From Pararobbsia alpina_A (GTDB taxonomy: Bacteria; Pseudomonadota; Gammaproteobacteria; Burkholderiales; Burkholderiaceae): a DNA stretch of 64,000 bases. Location of the stretch: the NCBI RefSeq assembly GCF_965118125.1, contig NZ_OZ221287.1, positions 3,968,001 through 4,032,000 on the forward strand, in the 5' to 3' direction. The notes beneath the pieces are model-generated. The model did not search any database and had not been told where the DNA came from. It worked only from the letters and a program-made list of their open reading frames with translations. Position numbers and translations under genes: made by a program. How positions within the stretch are numbered: position 1 is the first letter of the stretch; every line of letters begins with the position of its first letter. Positions 26,995-35,863 of this stretch are shown in pieces.

Positions 26995-27792
26995 TCAGGC
27001 GAGGCCGAGCACGTCCTGCATGTCGTAGAGGCCGTGCGTCTTGTCGGCAAGAAACCGTGCAGCAACGAGCGCGCCACGAGCGTAGCTGACGCGGCTCGAC
27101 GATTTGTGCGCGATTTCGATGCGCTCGCCGAGCCCGGCGAACAGGACGGTGTGATCGCCGACGATATCGCCGCCACGCACGGTCGCGAAGCCGATCGTCG
27201 ACGGATCGCGCTCGCCGGTCACGCCTTCTCGGCCGTACACGGCATCTTTCGAGAGGTCGCGGCCGAGCGCGTTGGCGATGATTTCGCCCATGCGCAGCGC
27301 CGTGCCCGACGGCGCGTCGACCTTGTGGCGATGGTGAGCTTCGATGATCTCGATGTCATAGCCGGTCGACAGGAAGCGTGCGGCGAGATCGAGCAGCTTG
27401 AATGTGACGTTAACACCCACGCTCATGTTCGGCGCGAACACGATCGGCAGCGTCTTCGATGCCGCATCGAGCTCGGCCTTCTGCGCGTCGTTGAAGCCGG
27501 TCGTGCCGATGATCATCTTCACACCGTGCTGGCGAGCGATCGCGAGGTGCGCGAGCGTGCCTTCGGGACGCGTGAAGTCGATCAGATACTCGGCCTTCGA
27601 GAGGACCGCATCCACGTCGTCGGACATCGCGACGCCGGTCGTCGTACCGAGAAACGCGCCGGCATCCTGCCCGACGGCGTCGCTGCCCTGGATGCACAGC
27701 GCACCGGCCAGCTGCGCGTCCGGGTCGGCGAGTACGGCTTCGACAAGCATCCGGCCCATGCGGCCGTTTGCGCCGGCGATGGCGACTCGCAT
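26995..27792 (-). CDS. dapB: 4-hydroxy-tetrahydrodipicolinate reductase
   Basis: DapB catalyses the NAD(P)H-dependent step toward diaminopimelate and lysine. The 265-residue protein begins MRVAIAGANGRMGRMLVEAV (nucleotide-binding GxxGxMG) and contains the signature 'EIIEAHHRHKVDAPSGTAL'. In this signature the His pair and Lys are the catalytic and substrate-binding residues. 'FAPNMSVGVNVTFKLLDLAA' and 'VRGGDIVGDHTVLFAG' complete the match. The ATG shares base 27792 with the bamE stop, so the two genes are tightly coupled. Confidence 0.97.
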   Translation of the reverse strand: MRVAIAGANGRMGRMLVEAVLADPDAQLAGALCIQGSDAVGQDAGAFLGTTTGVAMSDDVDAVLSKAEYLIDFTRPEGTLAHLAIARQHGVKMIIGTTGFNDAQKAELDAASKTLPIVFAPNMSVGVNVTFKLLDLAARFLSTGYDIEIIEAHHRHKVDAPSGTALRMGEIIANALGRDLSKDAVYGREGVTGERDPSTIGFATVRGGDIVGDHTVLFAGLGERIEIAHKSSSRVSYARGALVAARFLADKTHGLYDMQDVLGLA

Positions 27793-28655
27793 CAGTTCGA
27801 TCCCGATTGCGGCGGCGCCGGCGACGGCGTCGGTGCCGGTGCACCGCTGACAGCCGCATCGCTCGCGCTCAGCACGCGATCGAGGCCGCTCGAATCGGGC
27901 ACGGCGTTGTTGTTGCCTTGCTGCGGCGCCGGCTTGCGTTGCAGGTTGATCTGCGGCTGGCCTTGCGGTTGCTGTACGCCACCGATGACCGGCTGCGGAA
28001 TCTGCGAACCATTGGGCACCGGCTTCGCATTGCGCGACGGTGCCGTGTCGATCGATGTCGCTGCGTTGGCCGCATTGGCTGCCGCCACGTTCGGCGCGAC
28101 GCCAGACGACGAGGCATTGGCATTCGGCGCAGTCGTCTCGGGCTGGCTTGCAGCACCCGCTGCCGCAGCTTCCGACGCCGCGCTCGCCTGCTTCGCGATA
28201 CGCTCCTGGCGCAGCAGGTTCGACTGCTTGTCGTCACCGTCGATCGCGGCGAGCAATTCCTGCTCGCTCGGCAGATCTTCCGCGCCGCTCCAGTGATCGA
28301 GCGTGTCGCCATTGAAGATCACGACGAGGTCACGTTGCTGGACGATTTCGCGCGGACCGCGACGGAACGAGAACACGTAGTCCCAGCGATCCTGGTGGAA
28401 CATGTCCGTCAGCAACGGCGTGCCGAGCAGCGTCTTGACCTGATCGCGCGTCATGCCCTTCTGTAACTGCGCAGCCGTTTCAGCCGAGACGAAGTTGCCT
28501 TGCTCGATCGTCAGGTGATACGGCGTAATGCGGTCGATGACCTGGTGCGTCACGCTGTTGTAGGTCGAGCAGGCAGCAAGTACAGCGGCACACACGACGG
28601 CAACAGTCACGAAACCCGCGTGGCGAACGCCACGATTGAAGAAAGTTGAACTCAT
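27792..28655 (-). CDS. bamE: Outer membrane assembly lipoprotein BamE with long low-complexity tail
   Basis: The N-terminal 110 residues are typical BamE/SmpA: a signal peptide with lipobox LAAC (Cys29 from the chosen start), then 'ITPYHLTIEQGNFVSAE' and 'LQKGMTRDQVKTLLGTPLL' and 'RWDYVFSFRRG'. BamE stabilises the BAM machine inserting outer-membrane proteins. After the conserved domain, about 150 residues are rich in Ala, Asn, Gln, Pro and Ser ('ANAANAATSIDTAPSRNAK' and similar) and are probably disordered. The start is placed at 28655 (MSSTFFNRG); an ATG at 28664 is an equally possible alternative. It faces fur across a 100-bp divergent region. Confidence 0.92.
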   Translation of the reverse strand: MSSTFFNRGVRHAGFVTVAVVCAAVLAACSTYNSVTHQVIDRITPYHLTIEQGNFVSAETAAQLQKGMTRDQVKTLLGTPLLTDMFHQDRWDYVFSFRRGPREIVQQRDLVVIFNGDTLDHWSGAEDLPSEQELLAAIDGDDKQSNLLRQERIAKQASAASEAAAAGAASQPETTAPNANASSSGVAPNVAAANAANAATSIDTAPSRNAKPVPNGSQIPQPVIGGVQQPQGQPQINLQRKPAPQQGNNNAVPDSSGLDRVLSASDAAVSGAPAPTPSPAPPQSGSN

Positions 28656-28756
28656 TTCACCCATTGTTCCGCGTTCGATGACGCGAGATCTTTGATGCCG
28701 CCCAGGAAATCCCATTATGATTGGGGCTTCGTATTGTACTCTAGGGACGCAGAGCC

Positions 28757-29185
28757 ATGACCAATCCCGCCGACTTGAAAAATATCGGCCTGAAAGCGAC
28801 CCTGCCGCGCCTCAAGATTCTCGAGATTTTTCAGAACAGCAGCGTGCGACATCTGACCGCCGAAGATGTCTATCGGCACCTGCTGCATGAAGAGCTCGAT
28901 ATCGGGCTTGCGACGGTGTATCGCGTATTGACGCAGTTCGAGCAAGCGGGCCTGCTCACACGCAGTAATTTCGAGTCGGGCAAGGCTGTGTTCGAACTCA
29001 ACGAAGGCACGCACCACGACCACCTGGTCTGCGTGGACTGCGGCCGCGTCGAAGAATTCTACGACGCCGAAATCGAACGCCGTCAGCAAGCCATTGCAGC
29101 CGAGCGCGGCTTCGCGTTGCACGAACATGCGCTGGCGTTGTATGGCGCGTGCACGAAGACGAATTGTCCGTACAAGAAGCACTGA
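28757..29185 (+). CDS. fur: Ferric uptake regulator Fur
   Basis: The 142-residue iron-responsive repressor has an N-terminal winged helix (MTNPADLKNIGLKATLPRLK, with 'LTAEDVYRHLLHEELDIGLATVYRVL' split across residues 33-58) and a C-terminal dimerisation domain. Metal ligands are visible: 'HHDHLVCVDCG' (Cys92, Cys95) and 'CTKTNC' (Cys132, Cys137), plus His in 'GTHHDHL'. Divergence from bamE is the usual Fur location in Burkholderia. It controls iron uptake genes, none of which lie in the window. Length is standard. Confidence 0.97.
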   Translation: MTNPADLKNIGLKATLPRLKILEIFQNSSVRHLTAEDVYRHLLHEELDIGLATVYRVLTQFEQAGLLTRSNFESGKAVFELNEGTHHDHLVCVDCGRVEEFYDAEIERRQQAIAAERGFALHEHALALYGACTKTNCPYKKH

Positions 29186-29382
29186 GCAAGCCACATCGAG
29201 TCCTGCCGCCGGCAGCCACGTTCGAACGTCGCACCGCGCGTCATCACCGCTTCGCCGCTTGCCTCACCCGGGATGGCGTTCAAAGTCCGACAGCAATCTC
29301 GCCTCCACTTCGGCTGACCACACGAATGCGAATCGTAACGATTCACAGCTTCCTTTCGGATGGTTACCCGACGTCATGGCAT

Positions 29383-29414
29383 AAAAAAACCCGGCGAACT
29401 TCGCCGGGTTTTTT
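29383..29414. terminator. Bidirectional terminator between fur and gapA
   Basis: Stem CCCGGCGA (29390-29397) pairs with TCGCCGGG (29401-29408), flanked by a run of seven A's on the left and TTTTTT on the right. It is therefore strong on both strands. It lies 40 bp past the gapA stop and about 200 bp past fur. Confidence 0.92.
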
Positions 29415-29454
29415 ATCCGCACGACTCGCTACCAGCGCGAGCCGCTGACGCCGA

Positions 29455-30465
29455 TTACTGCGCCTTCGCGAATGCGACCGTCGTGTCCAGCATGCGGTTC
29501 GAGAAGCCCCATTCGTTGTCGTACCAGCTCGACACCTTGACGAGGTTGCCCGACACCTTCGTCAGCGTGGCATCGAACACCGACGACGACGGGTTGTGGT
29601 TGAAGTCGTGCGAGACGAGCGGTGCCGTGTTGTACTCGAGAATGCCCTTGAGTGCGCCTTCCGATGCGTCCTTGAGGATCTGGTTGACTTCATCGACCGT
29701 CGTTTCGCGCGCGGCGATGAACGACAGATCGACGATCGACACATTGATCGTCGGGACGCGGATCGCGTAGCCGTCGAGCTTGCCGTTGAGTTCCGGCAAC
29801 ACGAGGCCGACTGCCGATGCAGCACCCGTCTTCGTCGGGATCATGCTTTGCGTCGCCGAACGCGCACGGCGCAGATCTTCGTGATAGACGTCCGTCAGCA
29901 CCTGGTCATTCGTATAGGAGTGGATCGTCGTCATCAGGCCCGACACCACGCCAAGCTTTTCATGCAGCGGCTGAACGAGCGGCGCGAGGCAGTTCGTCGT
30001 GCACGATGCGTTCGAGATGACCGTGTGTTCCTTCTTGAGATTCTTGTGGTTCACGCCGTACACGATCGTCGCATCGACGTCCTTGCCGCCCGGTGCCGAG
30101 ATCACGACCTTCTTGGCGCCACCCTTCAAATGCGCGCTCGCCTTTTCCTTCGTCGTGAAAAAGCCCGTGCATTCGAGCACGACGTCCACGCCGAGCTCGC
30201 CCCACGGCAGTTCGGCCGGGTTGCGGTTTGCGAGCACGCGGATGCGATCGCCATTGACGATCATGTAGTCGCCGTCAACCGTGATCGTGCCGGGGAACTT
30301 GCCGTGCACCGTGTCGTATTGCGTCAGGTGAGCATTGGTATTGGCGTTGCCGAGATCGTTGATCGCGACGATTTCGATGTCGTGCTTCTTGCCTGCTTCG
30401 TAGAACGCGCGCAGCGTGTTCCGGCCGATCCGGCCGTAGCCGTTGATTGCGACGCGAATTGCCAT
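29455..30465 (-). CDS. gapA: Glyceraldehyde-3-phosphate dehydrogenase
   Basis: The 336-residue type I GAPDH oxidises glyceraldehyde 3-phosphate to 1,3-bisphosphoglycerate with NAD+. It starts MAIRVAINGYGRIGRNTLRA (dinucleotide-binding motif) and has the active-site sequence 'SNASCTTNCLAPL' with catalytic Cys155. 'HSYTNDQVLTDVYHEDLRRARSA' and 'SWYDNEWGFSNRM' are typical of the C-terminal half. It lies 146 bp downstream of tkt in the same direction, so the two may be co-transcribed and act together in central carbon flow. The terminator at 29383-29414 follows. Confidence 0.97.
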   Translation of the reverse strand: MAIRVAINGYGRIGRNTLRAFYEAGKKHDIEIVAINDLGNANTNAHLTQYDTVHGKFPGTITVDGDYMIVNGDRIRVLANRNPAELPWGELGVDVVLECTGFFTTKEKASAHLKGGAKKVVISAPGGKDVDATIVYGVNHKNLKKEHTVISNASCTTNCLAPLVQPLHEKLGVVSGLMTTIHSYTNDQVLTDVYHEDLRRARSATQSMIPTKTGAASAVGLVLPELNGKLDGYAIRVPTINVSIVDLSFIAARETTVDEVNQILKDASEGALKGILEYNTAPLVSHDFNHNPSSSVFDATLTKVSGNLVKVSSWYDNEWGFSNRMLDTTVAFAKAQ

Positions 30466-30611
30466 GTCCTTATCTCCTGAGGGTCAAATTCGGCGCAGCG
30501 GCTCTTGATGCCTGCTGCGCCGGTGAAACGATTCGTCTGGCGCCTCGTGCCCGTTCGCACAGGCCGTTATCGAGTGCGCCGTCCGACGCTGCCTGCCGTC
30601 TGATCGATCAA

Positions 30612-32663
30612 TTACATGCCGAGCACGCGCTTGGCGGTCGCCACGACGTTCTCGACGGTGAATCCGAAATGCTTGAACAACTCGCCCGCGGGAGCCGACT
30701 CGCCGAACGTATCGATACCGACGACGCCGCCTTCGAGGCCGACATACTTCGCCCAGAAGCTCGTCACACCGGTTTCGATCGCGACGCGCGCCACACCCTT
30801 CGGCAGCACGTATTCCTTCCAGTCATCGCTCTGGCGGTCGTACACATTGGTCGACGGCATCGACACGACACGTGCGCCGATACCGGCTTGCTTGAGCGCC
30901 TCAACGGACTTGACCGCGAGTTCGACTTCCGAGCCCGTTGCGATCAGGATCAGCTTGCGCGACACCGTCTCTTCGTCCCAGTCGACGAGCACATAACCGC
31001 CCTTGGCGATCGCATCGATCTTCGCATCGCTACGCTCGTTGAATGCAAGGTTCTGGCGCGTGAAGATCACGGCGCTCGGGCCCTGACGCTTTGCGGCTTC
31101 GATCCACGTCACCGCGGTTTCGACCGTATCCGCCGGACGCCACACGTCGAGGTGCGGGATCAGGCGCAGGCTCGACACATGTTCGACCGACTGGTGCGTC
31201 GGACCGTCTTCGCCGAGACCGATCGAATCGTGCGTGAACACGAAGATCGAACGGATCTTCATCAGCGCGGCCATCCGCAGCGCATTACGGCTGTAGTCCG
31301 AGAACGTCAGGAACGTGCCGCCGAACGGCAGGTAACCGCCGTGCAGCGCGATACCGTTGAGCGCGGCGCTCATGCCGAACTCGCGCACGCCCCAGTTGAC
31401 GTGATTGCCCCACTGGATCGTGCCGTCGTGGCCCGCGCGCACCGGCTTGCTGGCCTTCCAGTTCGTCAGGTTCGAACCCGTCAGATCCGCCGAACCGCCG
31501 AGCAGTTCAGGCAGCGCCGCGGCCATGCCGTCGAGCGCGTTTTGCGACGCCTTGCGCGTGGCGATCGTTTCGCCCTTCGCGACCGTCGCGTCGATCAGCG
31601 CCTTCGCCTTTTCGGCGTAGTCACGCGGCAGTTCGCCCTTCATGCGGCGTTCGAATTCGATCGCGCGTTGCGGGTGCTTGCCCGCGTATGCCGCGAAGCG
31701 AGCCGTCCATTCCTTTTCAAACCCGGCACCGCTCTTCTTCGCATCCCATGCGTCATAGACATCTTGCGGAATCACGAACGGCTCGTATTCCCAGCCGATC
31801 GCCGCACGCGTCGCAGCGATTTCCTGTGCACCCAGCGGCGCACCATGTGCGTCGTGGCTGTTCGCCTTCGTCGGCGCACCCTTGCCGATGATCGTCTTGC
31901 AGCAGATCAGCGTCGGGCGATCCGACGTCTTGGCGGCCTTGATCGCGGCGTCGACCGCGTCGATGTTGTGGCCGTCGACACCCGGAATCACATTCCAGCC
32001 GTAGGCCTCGAAACGCTTCGGCGTGTTGTCGGCAAACCAGTTCTCGACGTGACCGTCGATCGAAATGCCGTTGTCGTCATACAGCGCGACAAGCTTGTTC
32101 AACTTGAGCGTGCCGGCGAGCGAGCAGGCTTCGTGCGAGATGCCTTCCATCAGGCAGCCGTCGCCGAGGAACACATACGTGTGGTGGTCGACGATCTTGT
32201 CGTCGCCGTCGTTGAATTCAGCCGCGAGCAGGGCTTCGGCGAGCGCCATGCCGACGGCGTTCGCAAGACCCTGGCCGAGCGGGCCGGTCGTCGTTTCCAC
32301 GCCCGGCGTGATACCGAATTCCGGGTGACCCGGTGTCTTCGAGTGCATCTGGCGGAAACGCTTGATCTCCTCCATCGGCAAGTCGTAGCCGGTCAGGTGA
32401 AGCAGCGAGTACAGCAGCATCGAGCCATGACCATTCGACAGCACAAAGCGGTCGCGATCAGGCCAGTGCGGGTTCGTCGGGTTGTGACGCAGATGGCGAT
32501 GCCAGAGCGCCACGGCAATATCGGCCATGCCCATCGGCGCGCCCGGGTGACCGGAGTTGGCTTGCTGAACGGCATCCATCGCGAGTGCACGGATGGCATT
32601 GGCCATGCGCGTACTGGTGTTCGATGCGGCGGGAGCGGAAGGGCTGAGAGACGTCGTCGTCAT
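30612..32663 (-). CDS. tkt: Transketolase
   Basis: This 683-residue thiamine-diphosphate enzyme moves two-carbon units between pentose-phosphate sugars. Visible features are 'DAVQQANSGHPGAPMGMAD' near the N-terminus (catalytic His), 'FLGDGCLMEGISHEACS' followed by 'ALYDDNGISIDGH' (TPP-Mg binding), and 'FVFTHDSIGLGEDGPTHQS' (catalytic His and Glu region). The ATG at 32663 gives MTTTSLSPSAP then the conserved MANAIRALAMDA; an extension to 32726 is open but not family-like. The opposite strand carries a very long open frame caused by codon bias, not a gene. Confidence 0.97.
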   Translation of the reverse strand: MTTTSLSPSAPAASNTSTRMANAIRALAMDAVQQANSGHPGAPMGMADIAVALWHRHLRHNPTNPHWPDRDRFVLSNGHGSMLLYSLLHLTGYDLPMEEIKRFRQMHSKTPGHPEFGITPGVETTTGPLGQGLANAVGMALAEALLAAEFNDGDDKIVDHHTYVFLGDGCLMEGISHEACSLAGTLKLNKLVALYDDNGISIDGHVENWFADNTPKRFEAYGWNVIPGVDGHNIDAVDAAIKAAKTSDRPTLICCKTIIGKGAPTKANSHDAHGAPLGAQEIAATRAAIGWEYEPFVIPQDVYDAWDAKKSGAGFEKEWTARFAAYAGKHPQRAIEFERRMKGELPRDYAEKAKALIDATVAKGETIATRKASQNALDGMAAALPELLGGSADLTGSNLTNWKASKPVRAGHDGTIQWGNHVNWGVREFGMSAALNGIALHGGYLPFGGTFLTFSDYSRNALRMAALMKIRSIFVFTHDSIGLGEDGPTHQSVEHVSSLRLIPHLDVWRPADTVETAVTWIEAAKRQGPSAVIFTRQNLAFNERSDAKIDAIAKGGYVLVDWDEETVSRKLILIATGSEVELAVKSVEALKQAGIGARVVSMPSTNVYDRQSDDWKEYVLPKGVARVAIETGVTSFWAKYVGLEGGVVGIDTFGESAPAGELFKHFGFTVENVVATAKRVLGM

Positions 32664-32933
32664 GTCGGGAATCCCGGAACGGAACAAAGAACTGGGCGCG
32701 GCGCGCCGGAAGCAGGTACGCGGCAAAGCCCCGGATTTTACCAGATGGGCTCCTGCGCGCTTTGCGGAAACCAGGGCCCGACCGATATGTTTTTTCGGCC
32801 CCAGAGCGTACGCCGTTCGTCGACTGCCTGCATGACAGAATGCTGTCCTTCGCTGCGCGCCGTCCCGACGCCGGATTTTTCCGGCATGCGAACGCGTGGC
32901 AAACTATCGATTCGCCGTTTCCATGGAGTGCCG

Positions 32934-33422
32934 ATGTCCGATTCCGCCGCCGAGCGAACCCCATCCTCGAGCTCGCAGGCCGACCCCCGGCCCTCGAACA
33001 CGCCGTGGCTCACGCCCTATTTGTGCGTGCGCGACGCGAAGGCGAGCACGGCGTTCTACGAAACGGTCCTTGGATTCGCCGTCCGTGACGCCGTCAATGA
33101 GGACGGCGCGACGATGCACGTGGAAATGACGTGGCAAGGCCAACTGATCCTGATGTTCGCGCCGGAAGGCGCGTTCGGCTCGACCGCACTGACGCCGCGA
33201 ACGTCGAACACCCAGGCGCCGCACCTGTTTTATCTCTACGTCGATGACGTCGACGCCGCCCATACGCGCGCGCTGGCTGCGGGCGGCACATCGATCATGG
33301 TCCCGCAGGACTCGTTCTGGGGCGACCGCTTCTGCCAGATCGAAGACCTCGACGGCTATCGCTGGGGGCTGGCCCGCCGGCCTGCCCCGCCAGCCACGCC
33401 AACGTCACACGCCCCGGCCTGA
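32934..33422 (+). CDS. VOC (glyoxalase/bleomycin-resistance) family protein
   Basis: The 162-residue protein has a 25-residue Ser/Pro-rich leader and then one vicinal-oxygen-chelate module: 'WLTPYLCVRDAKASTAFYETVLGFAVRD' (split over 33005-33090), 'HLFYLYVDDVDAAHTRALAAGG' and 'WGDRFCQIEDLDGYRWGLA'. The 'GDR...I.DPDG'-type ending is usual for PhnB-like VOC proteins. Metal ligands and substrate are not certain. The ATG at 32934 starts about 270 bp from the divergent tkt. rsmE follows after 18 bp, which suggests co-transcription. Confidence 0.85.
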   Translation: MSDSAAERTPSSSSQADPRPSNTPWLTPYLCVRDAKASTAFYETVLGFAVRDAVNEDGATMHVEMTWQGQLILMFAPEGAFGSTALTPRTSNTQAPHLFYLYVDDVDAAHTRALAAGGTSIMVPQDSFWGDRFCQIEDLDGYRWGLARRPAPPATPTSHAPA

Positions 33423-33440
33423 CGCACTCCGCTGACTTCC

Positions 33441-34238
33441 ATGCCTCGTTTTCATCTCGCGACGCCGTTGCAAACCCTGGCGCCCGGCGCCGCCATCGAC
33501 CTGCCCGACGACATCGTGCGCCACGTTCATGTGCTGCGACTCGAACCCGGCGACACGATCACGCTGTTCGACGGTACAGGCGGCGAGTATTCGGCCCGCC
33601 TCGACGACATCGCCAAGCGCCACGCCACCGCGACTCTCGGTGAGCACGATCCGCGCGAAGCGGAAACGCCTTACTCGGTGACGCTCGCGCAAGGCATTGC
33701 CGGCGGCGACAAGATGGACTGGCTCATCGAGAAAGCCGTCGAACTCGGCGTGCAGCGTGTCGTGCCCCTGTCGACGGCGCGCTCGGTCGTACGCCTGTCG
33801 GGCGAACGCGCCGTCAAACGGACCGACCATTGGCGCGCCATTGTGCGCGCCGCGTGTGAACAATGCGGACGCAACCGGGTTCCGGATGTCGATGCCCCGA
33901 CCGACTACGGCAGGTGGATCGGAGGACAAGGCGAATGTGAAGGGTTTGCCGCACCCGGCGCGGCGGCCGGTGACGCCAGCTCGTCGGTGTCGCCTGAACG
34001 TATCCGCCTCATGCTGTCGCCGCGGGCGTCGCCGGGCCTCGATGCGCTCCCGGCTGCCGCACCGTCAGTGCCCGTCGAGATATTGATCGGCCCCGAAGGC
34101 GGACTCTCGGACGACGAAGAAACGTCCGCCATTGCCGCAGGCTATCGTCCGCTCAGTCTCGGCGCACGGATCCTGCGCACGGAAACCGCGGCGCTCGCGA
34201 TGCTCGCGGCCCTGGCCACGCGGTGGAGCGGCTGGTAG
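33441..34238 (+). CDS. rsmE: 16S rRNA (uracil1498-N3)-methyltransferase
   Basis: RsmE methylates U1498 of 16S rRNA in the decoding centre. The 265-residue protein has the N-terminal PUA-like domain ('MPRFHLATPLQTLAPG', 'HVHVLRLEPGDTITLFDGTGGEY' split) and a C-terminal SPOUT (trefoil-knot) domain with 'GGDKMDWLIEKAVELGVQRVVPL', 'AACEQCGRNRVPDV', 'EILIGPEGGLSDDEE' and 'LSLGARILRTETAALAMLA'. A Gly/Ala/Ser-rich loop of about 40 residues (nt 33910-34060) interrupts the usual spacing and is a little longer than in E. coli. Confidence 0.95.
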   Translation: MPRFHLATPLQTLAPGAAIDLPDDIVRHVHVLRLEPGDTITLFDGTGGEYSARLDDIAKRHATATLGEHDPREAETPYSVTLAQGIAGGDKMDWLIEKAVELGVQRVVPLSTARSVVRLSGERAVKRTDHWRAIVRAACEQCGRNRVPDVDAPTDYGRWIGGQGECEGFAAPGAAAGDASSSVSPERIRLMLSPRASPGLDALPAAAPSVPVEILIGPEGGLSDDEETSAIAAGYRPLSLGARILRTETAALAMLAALATRWSGW

Positions 34239-34433
34239 CGAAGCGGCAGGCAAAACGGACGGGTTGCCAGCGACAGCGTCGACCGCCGGTCGCCGTCGCT
34301 GTCGACACCTCCGAATGCGCATCCCGGGCGCGCCGTGCCAGGCGGACCAAGCAGCTGCAGTGAGCGGAACCGGCGATTCGTGATGCCGGCAATGCGTACC
34401 CTCGAGTCGTTCACCACGACCAGGAGGGTCATC

Positions 34434-35204
34434 ATGTCGGAAGCTGTCGCAGCACAACGTTTCTCATCGCCTTTGGCACTCCACGCGCGCTTGCAAGCGC
34501 GTCCTCAAACGCGAGCCGAACCCGACGGGCACGAGGCGCCCGTCAAAATCGCCGACGATCACAAAGAGCCACACGGAGGTCGCCCGCTAAGCCCGGCGGA
34601 GCAGTTGCTGGTGGTGCTTCAGGTCATGGGGGCTGCGGGATTGCTTGCTTCGACGCCGATATCGCTCGCGACACGTTCGCCCGGCGAGGTTTCGGGCGTT
34701 AAGTCGCCGACTCGGCCTGATGCCGCAGACGCACGCCGGCAAGCCATGAACCTGCTGCGGGAGCGAACCCAGCCGCGCGCCGATATCGTCGAGCACAACG
34801 GCCTCGTGACTCAGCCATCCGGAAAGCACGGATGGGGAACCGCCGACGTCTGGGAAGACAACGCATGGGAGCGCTATGGCGCTCCGGAGATACAGCTCGA
34901 AAACGGCGCCCGCGTGCCGACGTGGTCGAAACCCGTCGAGCGGGTCAAGGAAATCAAGCTGGAACGGAGCGGAGGCACGATCCCTGTGTCGGGAAAAGCA
35001 AACGAAATGCTGTGCGTGAAGTTGCCAGGCGACCCGGCAACGGGCGAGGTCACGGTCAATTTCGGGGCCACCAACTCACCCTACGTGGTGGGGCCTACGT
35101 TCGTGCGACGCGGTGAGGAGTATTACGCCACCGTCGTCATCACCACTGACTATGAAGGCGCGGCGTTTGAAGTCACATCGAAGCCGGGTGTTGCCGGAGC
35201 TTGA
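34434..35204 (+). CDS. Unrecognised 256-residue protein
   Basis: I do not recognise this protein. The ATG at 34434 has an excellent Shine-Dalgarno sequence (AGGAGGGTC), which supports it being a real gene. Residues 1-50 are polar and basic (possibly disordered). Residues 56-79 form one hydrophobic stretch (EQLLVVLQVMGAAGLLAST). Residues 95-165 are charged with several Trp, and residues 165-256 alternate hydrophobic and polar residues as in a beta-sandwich ('TIPVSGKANEMLCVKLPG', 'EYYATVVITTDYEGAAFEV'). It lies between rsmE and barstar, converging on barstar. The hydrophobic stretch is too far from the N-terminus for a classical signal peptide. A secreted or effector-like role is possible but only a guess. 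Confidence 0.7.
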   Translation: MSEAVAAQRFSSPLALHARLQARPQTRAEPDGHEAPVKIADDHKEPHGGRPLSPAEQLLVVLQVMGAAGLLASTPISLATRSPGEVSGVKSPTRPDAADARRQAMNLLRERTQPRADIVEHNGLVTQPSGKHGWGTADVWEDNAWERYGAPEIQLENGARVPTWSKPVERVKEIKLERSGGTIPVSGKANEMLCVKLPGDPATGEVTVNFGATNSPYVVGPTFVRRGEEYYATVVITTDYEGAAFEVTSKPGVAGA

Positions 35205-35308
35205 CGCTCGCACCGCCAGCGAGCTGGTCGAATCGCTACCGCGGCCAGTACGAAGGACGCGGTCGATCGCGTCCTGCCAGCACGGGCAGAGCGCGCAGAA
35301 ATCCCCGC

Positions 35309-35863
35309 TCAGGCAAACGAATAGAACACGCGGAATGCGACCTTGCGCTCGGCCCAGAACTCCGCGGCTTCGCGGAATACGTCGAGCATCGTCTCGCGCG
35401 CATCCTTGTCGAACTTGATCCCCGTCGGTACCGCCTCCAACACGATGACGAAGCCAGGTTGCGGACCGGCCTTGGCGATCGCATCGGTCAGGCTGTCGTA
35501 CAACGCGTCGTAGTTCTTGCCGCAATGCTTGGGAAACGTGAATTCCGTCGCAATCCGCTCGAGCACTTCCGCCTTCGACCCCGCGCTTGCGCACCATGCA
35601 TACAAAAAGTGGTGACCCAGACGCACGGCTTCGTCGGCGAGATCCGGCACGCGAAATGCACGAATCGACTGAACAATATTCGGGCGAACGGTCTGGAAAA
35701 GAGTCATGGTCTCATCGTCGGACGGAATCTCGCGCAAGGGCCTGTCGCGGCCGCCCTCGCGCATCGACATCACACGCTGGAAAAGGTTGGTGTTGTCGCT
35801 CATCCCGTACACGTCGCTTGCGACACCGGCGTCTTGCGCTAGAACGTTGTCGCTCATGGTCAT
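35309..35863 (-). CDS. Barstar family RNase inhibitor
   Basis: The 184-residue product has an N-terminal extension of about 55 residues and then a barstar domain: 'IRAFRVPDLADEAVRLGHHFLYAW', 'EFTFPKHCGKNYDALYDSLTDAI' (the 'FP..CG.N.DAL.D.L' motif that contacts the RNase active site) and 'GFVIVLEAVP'. Barstars neutralise barnase-type guanyl RNases in the producing cell. The start ATGA overlaps the last codon and stop of the degraded RNase remnant upstream on the same strand. That is the classical toxin-antitoxin layout, so this looks like an immunity gene that has outlived its toxin. Confidence 0.9.
   Translation of the reverse strand: MTMSDNVLAQDAGVASDVYGMSDNTNLFQRVMSMREGGRDRPLREIPSDDETMTLFQTVRPNIVQSIRAFRVPDLADEAVRLGHHFLYAWCASAGSKAEVLERIATEFTFPKHCGKNYDALYDSLTDAIAKAGPQPGFVIVLEAVPTGIKFDKDARETMLDVFREAAEFWAERKVAFRVFYSFA

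Noticed and set aside
22856..28296. Two very long plus-strand open frames (22856-25660 and 25483-28296) opposite leuS, exbD/exbB and dapB
   Set aside because: They lie antisense to well-conserved genes, have Arg/Ala/His-rich shadow composition and no recognisable domain.
28716..28756. Fur box in the bamE-fur spacer
   Set aside because: The AT-rich stretch does not give a convincing 19-bp Fur palindrome by eye, so no site is claimed.
30447..33422. A 991-codon open frame on the plus strand, antisense to tkt
   Set aside because: Most of it mirrors the tkt coding strand in a GC-rich genome; only the part from 32934, encoding the VOC protein, is family-like.
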